Source: Nannocystis bainbridge (lineage in GTDB: Bacteria > Myxococcota_A > Polyangia > Nannocystales > Nannocystaceae). From it: a DNA stretch of 64,000 bases. The translations under genes and the position numbers were made by a program. Of the stretch, positions 19,898 through 27,975 are shown one piece after another (the first letter of the stretch is position 1; the number at the start of each line of letters is the position of its first letter). Location of the stretch: NCBI RefSeq assembly GCF_028368995.1, contig NZ_JAQNDL010000005.1:444501-508500 (forward strand). Reading direction: 5' to 3'. The notes under the pieces are model-generated. The model had not been told where the DNA came from and ran no database searches. It saw only the letters and a list, made by a program, of their open reading frames with translations.

Positions 19898-22351
19898 TCA
19901 GGCCCCGCCGAGCGCCGCTTCCAGCCGCAGCTCGACGTCCATGCCCTGGAACTGGATGTGCGGCAGCACCGCGACCTTGCAGCTGTACCAGCCGAACGGC
20001 CCCGGCTTCGGCTCGACGCTGACCGACATGGCCTTGAACGGGTAGTAGAGCAGCGTCAAATCGTCCGGGTTGACCGCCGTCGTCACGTACTCGACCAGCC
20101 AGGCCTCGAGCATCGACTGGATGTATGGCGCGTCGGCCGTCGAGCCGATGTAATCCCGCACCATCCGCTTGACGTAGTGGGCGATGCGCGTGATCGACAG
20201 CGTATACGCCAGGTTGCAGATCAGGTCGGCGTTCTTGGTGTCGAGGTCGTCCTCGAACTCGATCGCCCGCTTGACCGCGCGCGCGCTGAAGAACGTCACG
20301 TCCGCCGTGCCCTTGCAATGGACCAGAGGGATGAAGCCGGCGTTGGCCAGCTGCAGCTCGCGATAGTCCGGGATCGCCACCTCGACCGGCGGCTGCAGCT
20401 CCTCCTGCCCGTGGTGGAGCACCATGTGCACCGGCAGGCCCTTGATCAGCCCGCCGCCGAGCGGCCCCGCGATGTGCTGACACCAACCCGACGCCTGGAA
20501 CGAGCGCACCATGTTGCGGGCGAACAGCACCGCCGCGTTGCCCCACAAGTAGTCGCCCGGCCCGCCGATCTTCTCCTCGAAATCGACCGCCTGCTGCTTG
20601 CCGGCCTGGCGCACGTAGGGCGCGCGCAGCATGTAGCGCGGCATGGTCAGGCCGATGTAGGCCGCCCCGTGCGTCTCGCGGAAGGCCGCCCACCGCCCGT
20701 ACTGCGGCAGCGCCATCAGCTCCTCGATGTCCGGCTTGCGATCGAGCTCCTCCCAGGTCTCGCTGGAGAAGAAGCGCGGGCTGACCGCCGCGACGAACGG
20801 GCAGTGCGCCGCGGCGCTGATCTTCGACACTGTCTGCAGCCAGTCGATGTCCTCGTCGCTGTTGTCGAACTCGTAGAGCCCGATCATCACGCCGATCGGC
20901 CGCCCGCCGTAGCGATCGTACTCGTCGATGTAGACCTTGCGGAACAGCGCGCTGTTGAGGATGTAGCTCGAGTGGTCCTCGAAGTCCGCGCGCAGCACCT
21001 CCTTGTCCGCGTCGAGGAAATCGATGATGACCTCGTTCGAGTTCACCTCGCGGCACAGATCGTCGAGCGACCGCCAGCTCGTCTCGAGCGCGCGCAGGCT
21101 CGGGCTCTGGACCACCCCGGCCAGCCGCTTCTGCACCAGCCCGTCGAGCTCGTGCAGCAGCGTGTCGATGGCGATCATCATGGTGCGGATCGAGTCGACC
21201 CGGCGCCCCTCGAGGAACGGGTCGATGTTGACCAGCAGCACCGCCAGGATGTTGGCGAAGCGGTCCGCGAGGGTGAAGCTCGTGTCGCGGTCGTGGAACG
21301 CCAGGTTGGCGCTGCCCGGTCGTTCGACCAGCGCGCGCTGCTTGTTCTCGGACGGGTTCATGCCCGCGCTGCTGATCAGCCGCTCGAGCAGCGCCTTGGC
21401 GTCGGGCTCGGGCTCGTCCGGCGCCGCATCCACGGGGGCCGCAGCGGCGTCCGGGCGGGCCTCTGCCACCAGCAGCGGATACCTCCGGCGGAAGTACCCG
21501 CGCAGCTGCCCGAACGCCGACTTCTCGCCCTCGGCGACCGGCACCTCGCGCAGCTGCACGAGCTCGGCCTTGAGCGCCTCCCGCAGCTCCGGGAAGCTCG
21601 AGATGTGATTGCGCGCCTCGAGCACCAGCCGATGCAGCAGCACGATCCGCCGGATCTCCGGCACGCTCATCGCCACGTGCAACGGCTTGAAGTCGTTGAT
21701 CGAGCGCAGCGGGATCGTCAGATCGACCGGCACCTTCTCGGCGCTGACCTGGCTCTTGAGCCCGCCCGTCAGCTCCGTCGCGGCGCTGTCGTTGGGGCCG
21801 ACCGTGACCTCGAATTCCCCGTGGACATCGCCCGTGAGCCCGATCTCGGCGCCCGGCGGCGGCTCGACCTTGCCGTGAACCGAGAGCTTCACCGGGGTGC
21901 CACCATCGGGGATCGCCAGCTCTCCGTTCGCGAACGGCAGCATCGCCTCTCCGCTGATCTCGACCTCGCCGGCGAAGCTCCCGAGCCGGTTGGCCCGGAA
22001 GTCGCCCTTCACCGTGGCCGTGCCGCGGATCTTGACCTTGGCCTCCGTCGCCCCGGCGGCGGGCTCACCGACCAATGTTCCGGTGACCGACCCGGCGAGC
22101 GCCCCGGCCAGCACCTCGCGCAGCTCGGCGTCTTCGATCGGCGCCGTCACCTTCATCTCGTCCATGAAGCTGGCCAGCTTCATGCCCGGCAAGATCGAGT
22201 GGATCGGACGCTCCCCAAGCAGGCGCCGGTTGGCCCCCGTGAAGTCTCCGAGCACCAAGAAACGCATCGGCAACTTGGCCTTCTTCGGTTTGCCGTCGAT
22301 CTTGGTCCGATAGCTGATGTTGAGACGCGAACGAGGGACTGGCTTACTCAT
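19898..22351 (-). CDS. tssBC: T6SS sheath protein: TssB-TssC fusion with internal insertion
   Basis: 817 aa from ATG 22351, with GGGAAG upstream. Residues 1-75 match the TssB start (SRLNISYRTKIDGKPKKAKL, then FLVLGDFTG). Residues 76-204 are a Gly/Val-rich beta-type insertion absent from normal TssB. Residues 205-275 resume TssB (DFKPLHVAMSVPEIRRI). A charged Asp/Glu/Pro linker spans about 290-325, and residues 345-817 are a full TssC (TLADRFANILAVLLVNIDPFL; GVMIGLYEFD; the large VipB core). In most systems these are two genes. The sheath contracts to drive the tube. The ORF is uninterrupted, so this is not an assembly of two genes. Confidence 0.9.
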   Translation of the reverse strand: MSKPVPRSRLNISYRTKIDGKPKKAKLPMRFLVLGDFTGANRRLLGERPIHSILPGMKLASFMDEMKVTAPIEDAELREVLAGALAGSVTGTLVGEPAAGATEAKVKIRGTATVKGDFRANRLGSFAGEVEISGEAMLPFANGELAIPDGGTPVKLSVHGKVEPPPGAEIGLTGDVHGEFEVTVGPNDSAATELTGGLKSQVSAEKVPVDLTIPLRSINDFKPLHVAMSVPEIRRIVLLHRLVLEARNHISSFPELREALKAELVQLREVPVAEGEKSAFGQLRGYFRRRYPLLVAEARPDAAAAPVDAAPDEPEPDAKALLERLISSAGMNPSENKQRALVERPGSANLAFHDRDTSFTLADRFANILAVLLVNIDPFLEGRRVDSIRTMMIAIDTLLHELDGLVQKRLAGVVQSPSLRALETSWRSLDDLCREVNSNEVIIDFLDADKEVLRADFEDHSSYILNSALFRKVYIDEYDRYGGRPIGVMIGLYEFDNSDEDIDWLQTVSKISAAAHCPFVAAVSPRFFSSETWEELDRKPDIEELMALPQYGRWAAFRETHGAAYIGLTMPRYMLRAPYVRQAGKQQAVDFEEKIGGPGDYLWGNAAVLFARNMVRSFQASGWCQHIAGPLGGGLIKGLPVHMVLHHGQEELQPPVEVAIPDYRELQLANAGFIPLVHCKGTADVTFFSARAVKRAIEFEDDLDTKNADLICNLAYTLSITRIAHYVKRMVRDYIGSTADAPYIQSMLEAWLVEYVTTAVNPDDLTLLYYPFKAMSVSVEPKPGPFGWYSCKVAVLPHIQFQGMDVELRLEAALGGA

Positions 22352-22445
22352 GTGATCTTCCCGTACACAGCGACTAATCATGGGAACAGCGGTGGCACCA
22401 AAAAAGGTGCGAGCTGTGTTTTTCGGCGCTGAAAAGCCGGCACAT

Positions 22446-22461
22446 GTTTCCGATCGGAAAC
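22446..22461. promoter_or_regulatory. Perfect 16-bp palindrome in the divergent T6SS promoter region
   Basis: GTTTCCGATCGGAAAC is an exact inverted repeat. It lies 95 bases before the tssBC start and 107 bases before the divergent gene. Its form and place suit a dimeric regulator controlling one or both arms. The regulator is not identified. Confidence 0.5.
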
Positions 22462-22531
22462 GACGAAGCGCAAGGCCGCGCATCGGCCAGATCGGCGCAT
22501 GGCGACGGCGTCTGGCAGATATCGTATGCGC

Positions 22532-22559
22532 TTTACTGGATCGCGCGTCCGTGTATCAT
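22532..22559 (+). promoter_or_regulatory. Candidate sigma-70-type promoter for the 239-aa gene, possibly leaderless
   Basis: TTTACT (22532-22537), a 16-base spacer and TATCAT (22554-22559). The ATG follows eight bases after the -10 box, where transcription would start, and no Shine-Dalgarno sequence is present. A leaderless message is therefore plausible. Confidence 0.35.
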
Positions 22560-22567
22560 GCCCTCCT

Positions 22568-23287
22568 ATGTTGGAGTTATTGCCGCCGACCTCCCCCTGT
22601 CCCCCCCACGCCGACCCCCGGCTCGAGCGGACCACGACGAGGATCCGGGACCTGGTGGCCGGGACGCACCTCCAGATGGCGCTCTCCATCGGTCGAATCG
22701 TGGTCGAGGAGATTTATGACGGAGACCTCAAGAGCTGGCGCCGCCGCGGCCCGAAGGACCCTTCTCTGCGCCGGCTAGCCGCCGATCCCCGGCTCACGAT
22801 CAGCGCCTCTGCGTTATATCGCGCGCTCGGAATCTTCGAGCTCAAGGTGCGGTTCGCGGATCATCCGATGTGGGATATGCTCACGGCCTGCCACCTTCGG
22901 GCGGTGCTGGGGCTGCCGGAGTCGGAGCAATGCCGCCTGCTCGATCTGGCGACCACCAGCGCCTGGACCTCCCAGACCCTCGAGCACGCGGCGGCCATCA
23001 GCCGCGACAACCACAAGACCTCGCGCGGCGGCCGTTCGCGCAAGTCCCCGGTCGTGCGTGCGATCGAGACCGCCGAGCGAGCGCTGGCCGGCGACCAGGA
23101 CGTGGACGTGGCGTCCCCCGCCGTGCTCGTCGAATTGCCGGCGGAGCAGCGCGACGACCTCCTGCGCCGCCTCAGCCTGATCCGCGAGCGCTGCGCCTCG
23201 CTCGCCACGGCGCTGGAGGGCCAGCTCCCCGAGTCGCACGCGCGATCGGAGTCGAAGCCCGGCGTCTCCTCGTACGCCCCCCATTGA
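22568..23287 (+). CDS. Conserved myxobacterial protein, possible DNA-binding regulator
   Basis: 239 aa. Residues 25-110 contain SIGRIVVEEIYDGDLKSWRRRGPKDPS, a helical block, and HLRAVLGLPESEQCRLL. This pattern occurs in many myxobacterial hypothetical proteins as I recall it, and a DNA-binding role is only suspected from the basic, helical make-up (RGGRSRKSP near 160). It is divergent from the T6SS operon and first in the plus-strand arm, a usual place for a regulator. The start was set at ATG 22568; an upstream in-frame ATG at 22499 would overlap the promoter region. Confidence 0.55.
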   Translation: MLELLPPTSPCPPHADPRLERTTTRIRDLVAGTHLQMALSIGRIVVEEIYDGDLKSWRRRGPKDPSLRRLAADPRLTISASALYRALGIFELKVRFADHPMWDMLTACHLRAVLGLPESEQCRLLDLATTSAWTSQTLEHAAAISRDNHKTSRGGRSRKSPVVRAIETAERALAGDQDVDVASPAVLVELPAEQRDDLLRRLSLIRERCASLATALEGQLPESHARSESKPGVSSYAPH

Positions 23288-23308
23288 GCGCGATCGCCCG
23301 GCCCCATT

Positions 23309-23340
23309 TCGCGAATGGTTATTCGCGAGCAACGTAAAAT
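23309..23340 (+). promoter_or_regulatory. Inverted repeat TCGCGAAT-N4-ATTCGCGA next to a TAAAAT box
   Basis: A perfect 8-bp inverted repeat (23309-23328) sits 22 bases after the preceding stop and six bases before TAAAAT (23335-23340), a possible -10. It could be an operator overlapping the -35 region of the next gene, or a weak terminator hairpin of the previous one. The lack of a following T tract favours an operator. Confidence 0.4.
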
Positions 23341-23367
23341 TTGGACCCCCTCTCGCCAGGCCCCAAG

Positions 23368-25122
23368 ATGGCAGACGAGCTCGGGACAGTGTTCGCGGAT
23401 CACATCATCGCCGCATGCTCGCTCATCGCCCCTTCCTCGGGCCGGACCGGCGATCTGGACTGGCTGCGCGCCACCCACCGAATGCCGGGGGCGTTCTGGG
23501 AATCGCTGTTCCGCGTGCTCGACGACGGCAGGGGCCCGCCGCTCAAGAGCCGGCCCAGCGAGGGCTTCGACCCCTATCACGATATGGTGGTCCGGCATCT
23601 CGGTGCCGATCGAACTGCGCTCCAGATCCACGATCCACGGCTCCCTGAGGGACACCGCTGGCAGTCGTTCTCATTCGACGACCTCCACGCTCGGTGCACG
23701 CTTCGCGCCGCCTCATGGGCCGCCCAGGGCGTCGAACCCGGAGCGATTGTCTGCGTCGTGCTGCCATTCGGTGTCGAATGTGCGATATCGCTGCTGACCG
23801 CGTTGCGCATCGGCGCCCTCGTATCACTGCTCGAGCCCGGGGGCCCCGACCTCCTCGGACGGCGCCTCGAAGCGCTCGCACCCCGGCACATCGCCACCGA
23901 CGCCTTCTATCGACCGTTGCTCGGCCTATTCGCCGATCTGACCCTCGAGCCAGCCGCGAGTCCCCCGCTGTTCGGCGCGCCATCGCGCTGGTATCGCCCC
24001 GGTGAGCCCTGCGCCGCGCTGTTCTCCCCGCTGCGCCGGCCGCCCCACCTGCCGGTCCCGCTCCGCTGCGACGAGCTGTACCTCGGCGCGCTCCGGGACG
24101 GCGCCATGACCTTCGCGTTGCGCCCCGGCGACCGCCTCGCCGCGCCCGGCTTCGATGCGCTGCAGCACCAACCCGCCCTGCTGTTCGCGGCGCTGCTGGC
24201 GGGTGCCACCTATGTGCATATCGAGGCCGAGGAGGCGCTCCGCGACCCCCGGCTTTTGGACGCCTTTCCGCTGCGCAGCCTCGGGCTCGGCGCGCGCATA
24301 TGCGAGCACCTGTTGGGCACGCGCGCCATCGCTCGTCCGCAGTGGTCGCACGTGTTTCGCAACCCCGAGGAGCCGACCGACTGGGAGTCCTGGCGCGAGC
24401 TGATCGACGCGCTGGGCCTGCACGAGACCGCCATGTCCAATGTCGTGCTCGAAGCGGCCGCCGGCGGCTCTCTGCTCGGTTCGCCGCGCCGGCCGGGCAA
24501 GGCCCACCTGGGCGCCCTCATGAACCTCGTCCCCGCCGCCGGTCGGCCGTGGAAGCTGCTGGACTTCACCGGCAGCGGCCAGCCGGCCGTCGGCGACGTC
24601 GGCGTCTTCGCCCCGCTCGCCACGATCGACGCCGACGCCGACACCGACCCGCTCGACCCCCACGTCGTGCTCGGCCTGAGACACGGCGGCGAGTTCCTGT
24701 ACGGCGGCGCCACCGAGCCCCGCCGCAGCGGCCGCGTCTACCCTGTCGACGAGGTGCTCGCAGCCCTCGACGATTGCCCGTTCCTTCACGGCGCCAGCCT
24801 CGTCGCCGTCCCTGCTGGCGGCCCGACCCTCGCGCATCGCTTCGTCCTGCTCGGCTTCACCGGCGACGAGCCGATCGCCAGCTTCGAGGCCCTCCGCACC
24901 GCCCGCATCGACGAGCTGAAGCGGGTGCTGAGCACGCGCCTCACCCCCGACTTCTTGCCCGACGCGATCGAGCTGTTCCCCTGCTTCGCCCGCCTCGCCG
25001 ACGGCGCGGTCGATCACCGGTGGTGCCAATTTCAATTCCATAGCGGGGCCCTGCACGCCAGAGTGCGGACCCCCGTATTTCAGCGGCTGACGGCCCTTCG
25101 CGGCGCACTCGGCCGCGCGTGA
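23368..25122 (+). CDS. AMP-ligase-like (ANL superfamily) protein, apparently degenerate, in the T6SS locus
   Basis: 584 aa from ATG 23368; a TTG at 23341 would add nine residues. The layout follows acyl-CoA synthetases: an N-terminal fold with GVEPGAIVCVVLPFGVECAI, a middle GDRLAAPGFDALQHQPALLFAALLAGA-type region, a late GGEFLYGGATEPRRSGRVYP, and a final small domain with ELKRVLSTRLTPDFLPDAIE. The P-loop usually seen as SSGTTGxPK is replaced by SPLRRPP, and the usual late D-G-R/K catalytic motifs are not evident. Enzyme activity is therefore doubtful. It may have been kept for a structural or accessory role. Confidence 0.6.
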   Translation: MADELGTVFADHIIAACSLIAPSSGRTGDLDWLRATHRMPGAFWESLFRVLDDGRGPPLKSRPSEGFDPYHDMVVRHLGADRTALQIHDPRLPEGHRWQSFSFDDLHARCTLRAASWAAQGVEPGAIVCVVLPFGVECAISLLTALRIGALVSLLEPGGPDLLGRRLEALAPRHIATDAFYRPLLGLFADLTLEPAASPPLFGAPSRWYRPGEPCAALFSPLRRPPHLPVPLRCDELYLGALRDGAMTFALRPGDRLAAPGFDALQHQPALLFAALLAGATYVHIEAEEALRDPRLLDAFPLRSLGLGARICEHLLGTRAIARPQWSHVFRNPEEPTDWESWRELIDALGLHETAMSNVVLEAAAGGSLLGSPRRPGKAHLGALMNLVPAAGRPWKLLDFTGSGQPAVGDVGVFAPLATIDADADTDPLDPHVVLGLRHGGEFLYGGATEPRRSGRVYPVDEVLAALDDCPFLHGASLVAVPAGGPTLAHRFVLLGFTGDEPIASFEALRTARIDELKRVLSTRLTPDFLPDAIELFPCFARLADGAVDHRWCQFQFHSGALHARVRTPVFQRLTALRGALGRA

Positions 25123-25144
25123 GCGCGAGGAGGAGGAGGAGACC

Positions 25145-25534
25145 ATGGCCATCGCAGTGTGCATGGGAGCCACCATGATGTGCAGCTTCGGCGTCGCGCC
25201 GGCGAGCCTCGTCGTCCTGCCGACCGGCTCGATGGTGACGCCCGCCGTCCCCTCCGCCAACATCTCCGCCTTCGCCCCGGTCGCCAACGTCCCCCCGTTC
25301 GGCGCCTGCACCTCGATGGCCAACCCCACCGTCGCCGCCGCGACCGCGGCCGCCCTCGGCGTGCTCACGCCGATGCCCTGCGTGCCCATGACCACCTCGC
25401 CGTGGATCCCCGGCACGCCGACCACAATCAACGGGGCCATGCCTGCCGTCGACGCCAGCTGCAAGCTCATGTGCAACTGGGGCGGCTGCATCTCCGTCCT
25501 CAACCCCGGTCAGACGACCCTGATGGTCCAATGA
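25145..25534 (+). CDS. DUF4280 PAAR-like tip protein
   Basis: 129 aa. The order MGATMMCSFGVAPASL, NISAFAPVANVPPFGACTSM, PMPCVPMTTSPW, CKLMCNWGGCISVLNPGQT is the DUF4280 pattern, a PAAR-like cap for the VgrG spike. There is no toxin extension, so it may be the structural tip of this system. GGAGGAGGAGG precedes the ATG. Its stop overlaps the next start (ATGA). Confidence 0.85.
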   Translation: MAIAVCMGATMMCSFGVAPASLVVLPTGSMVTPAVPSANISAFAPVANVPPFGACTSMANPTVAAATAAALGVLTPMPCVPMTTSPWIPGTPTTINGAMPAVDASCKLMCNWGGCISVLNPGQTTLMVQ

Positions 25535-26742
25535 TCGAGCCGCTGCCCTCCCCCGGCGAATTGCTGCGCGGCCGGCACTCCGGCGCCGCGACCGTCCGCA
25601 GCGACGCGAACGGCGTCGTCCACAAGCTGCTCGACCTGGCCGACCGCGGCAATTACCTCGAGGCCGCCGCGCAAGCCGCCGAGCTGCTGCAGGGCGCCTC
25701 CGACGACGTGCGCCTCGTCGCCGTCTACTTGGCCGGCCTGTTCGTCGAGCGCGGCGTCCCGGCGCTGCCCGAGCTCCTCGAGGTGGTGGAGAAACTGGGC
25801 GACGAGCCCTCGCGTCCCCTCGCCTCCGCCCTCGAGTGGCTGTTCCGCGCCGTCGTCGAGCGCGTCGCCTTTCACACCACGCAACGCGACGCCACCTGGG
25901 AGTCCTGGCTCCGTGAACTCGACCCCGCCCAGGTCGACGCGCTCGCTACCCGCTGCGATGCCCTCGCCGCCCGCTTCGCCACGGGAGCCGCCGCGCTGCA
26001 GAAGCTCGCGCGCTGGGCCCGCGAGAAGCTGATGCCGGCGGTCGCCCGCGCCAGGAAGAGAGCGCCCCCCGAGCCCGCTCCGGCCGCCCTGCAACCCGCC
26101 CTCGATCCCGAGCCCGAGCGAGGCCCTGCCTGGGACGCCGCCGAGCCCGAGCCCGCAGACGACGAATCCGAGGACGACGAGCACGACGACGCGCTCGAGC
26201 ACGACGAGCACGACGACGAGCACGAGCACGACGACGACGATCCGAGACGCGAGCACGACGAGCGAACCGTGGATCTCGACGAACCTCGCTTCGAGCGAAG
26301 GCGCGGCGAGCGGCCCGTGGCGTCGGACGAAGCTCGCTTCGCGCGGCGACGCGGCGAGCGAGCCATGGAGCTCGACGAGCACAGCCGCGAGCATCGACGC
26401 GGCGAGCGAATCACGGAGTTCGACGAGGCCCGGCGTCCCGAGCGAGCCGTCGTGCTCGACTCACCCGCCCTGCTCGAGCTGCGCGACAAGCTGCACGCGT
26501 TCGAGGTCGTCCTGGCCCGCGGCGAGCTCGACAAGGCCGCCGTGATCGCCCACGACGTCCAGTCGATCCTCGGCAACTTCGATCCCGTCTTCTACTTGCC
26601 CGCGCTGTTCGGCCGCTACTCCGAGCTCCTCCACCACGCCTTCCCCGAGCTCGAAGCGCGCTGGAGCGACACCGCCGACCCGCGGTGGCGGATCCTCGTC
26701 CAGTTCTACCGCACCAACCTCGCCGGCTTCGTCGGCGAGTGA
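25531..26742 (+). CDS. IglI/TssA-like T6SS protein with a highly acidic Asp/Glu/His and Arg-repeat middle
   Basis: 403 aa. The N-terminal 175 residues are helical. Residues about 205-250 are dominated by Asp, Glu and His. Residues 250-305 repeat an RRRGER-type unit with acidic spacers. The C-terminal 95 residues (LDKAAVIAHDVQSILGNFDP) resemble proteins annotated as IglI-family in T6SS loci of myxobacteria and Francisella; that identification is from memory and moderate. It may take the place of TssA. It overlaps both neighbours by four bases. Confidence 0.55.
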   Translation: MIEPLPSPGELLRGRHSGAATVRSDANGVVHKLLDLADRGNYLEAAAQAAELLQGASDDVRLVAVYLAGLFVERGVPALPELLEVVEKLGDEPSRPLASALEWLFRAVVERVAFHTTQRDATWESWLRELDPAQVDALATRCDALAARFATGAAALQKLARWAREKLMPAVARARKRAPPEPAPAALQPALDPEPERGPAWDAAEPEPADDESEDDEHDDALEHDEHDDEHEHDDDDPRREHDERTVDLDEPRFERRRGERPVASDEARFARRRGERAMELDEHSREHRRGERITEFDEARRPERAVVLDSPALLELRDKLHAFEVVLARGELDKAAVIAHDVQSILGNFDPVFYLPALFGRYSELLHHAFPELEARWSDTADPRWRILVQFYRTNLAGFVGE

Positions 26743-27974
26743 CGCCGGTTCGCATGCCGCCCGCCGCTCCGACCGCGACCGACCGACTCGCCGCCATCGA
26801 GCAGCGCGTGGTCGCCAGGATCCACGACTTCGAGGTCGGGGCGCTGCTCGATCTGCTGGCGTCGATCGGCTACGGCCCCGGCGAGCTCGAGTTCCGCGCC
26901 CACCCCTCGAACGGCCCCCAGCCCGCGCTGCTGCACGCGATCGCCTTCCCCGACCCGCACGCGCGCGCTCTCGGCCGCGCGCGCGTCGTCATCACCGTCA
27001 ACCTCGGCCTGCTCAGCTGTCGCTCGCCGCTGCCGACCTACTTCCGCCGCCTCTTGCAGGACATGGAAACGCGGGATCCCGTACTCGAGCTGATCGGCGT
27101 GCTCGATCGCTCGCTCCTGCACACCCGCCTCACCAGCGATCGACCGGAGCGCATGCTCGCCGGCTGGGACCGGGTCCGCCGCGACCTCGTGCAGGTCTTC
27201 GGCCTCGACTCCCCGATCGGCCTGACCTGGCTGTTTCGCCAGATCTTCCCGGAGCTCGCGCTGCACGTGCGACGGATCTTCGACGAGCACCCGATCCCCT
27301 ACGACGGCGCCGTGCTCGGCACCTCCGAGCTCGGCGAGTGCTCCTTCGGCGAGTACGCCCGCGTCGGCGTGCACGACATGGAGGTCACCCTGTTCTGCGA
27401 GGACGCGCTCTACCGCGAGCGCATCCCGTGGATCCACGAAGGCGACCGACGATTGCGCAGCTCGGTGTTTCCGCTGCTCGACGAGGTCTGCCTGACCCTG
27501 ACCGTCGTGTTCGTCCTGCTGCGCCACGGTGAGGGCGCCCGCCTCGGTCCCCCCGGCCGCGCCGGCCACAATCCCATGTGGCGCCCCGGCACCGCCCCCG
27601 CGCTGCCGCCCAGCCGCGTCGAGGTCTATCGCGGCACCCTCCCTCGCAACGAACCCGACACCGACCACCTCGAGCGCATCCTCGCCGACGAACTCCCCGC
27701 TTCGCTCACCGTCCTCCCCGCGCCGTCCCCCGCGCATGAAACTCTCGGTCATGCCATCGCCCTTTCGCTGGTCCACCGCGCCCCCGGCGAGCGCCCGCAC
27801 ACCTATCACGTGACTGTGCGCTGGGGCTCGCGCGCGTGGGACCTCGACGAACCGCACGCGATCGACCTGCGCTGCGACGACGTGCCCAAGACGCCCCTGT
27901 CCCGCATCGCTCACCCGCGCCTGTGGGCCAAGCTCCGCGACGCGGCCCGCGCCTCGATCCCCCGAGACATCTAG
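26739..27974 (+). CDS. tssG: TssG-like T6SS baseplate protein
   Basis: 411 aa from GTG 26739 (GTGA overlap with the previous stop), or 406 aa from ATG 26754. The first third follows TssG: FEVGALLDLLASIGYGPG, then VVITVNLGLLSCRSPLPTYF and LELIGVLDRSLLHTRL, like the 'GL.G..gpLP..y' and 'FLd.F..Rl' patterns. The rest is divergent. It would pair with TssF in the wedge. It is in the plus-strand arm, apart from tssF. Confidence 0.65.
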   Translation: MTPVRMPPAAPTATDRLAAIEQRVVARIHDFEVGALLDLLASIGYGPGELEFRAHPSNGPQPALLHAIAFPDPHARALGRARVVITVNLGLLSCRSPLPTYFRRLLQDMETRDPVLELIGVLDRSLLHTRLTSDRPERMLAGWDRVRRDLVQVFGLDSPIGLTWLFRQIFPELALHVRRIFDEHPIPYDGAVLGTSELGECSFGEYARVGVHDMEVTLFCEDALYRERIPWIHEGDRRLRSSVFPLLDEVCLTLTVVFVLLRHGEGARLGPPGRAGHNPMWRPGTAPALPPSRVEVYRGTLPRNEPDTDHLERILADELPASLTVLPAPSPAHETLGHAIALSLVHRAPGERPHTYHVTVRWGSRAWDLDEPHAIDLRCDDVPKTPLSRIAHPRLWAKLRDAARASIPRDI

Positions 27975-27975
27975 C

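Noticed and set aside
19256..22432. 1058-aa open frame antisense to the tube and sheath genes
   Set aside because: It is opposite TssBC and the tube protein, with repetitive Arg/Leu/Asp/Val composition from reverse codons.
22376..22560. Search for a sigma-54 promoter upstream of the T6SS operon
   Set aside because: TGGC and TTGC elements occur on the minus strand but are 12 rather than 7 bases apart.
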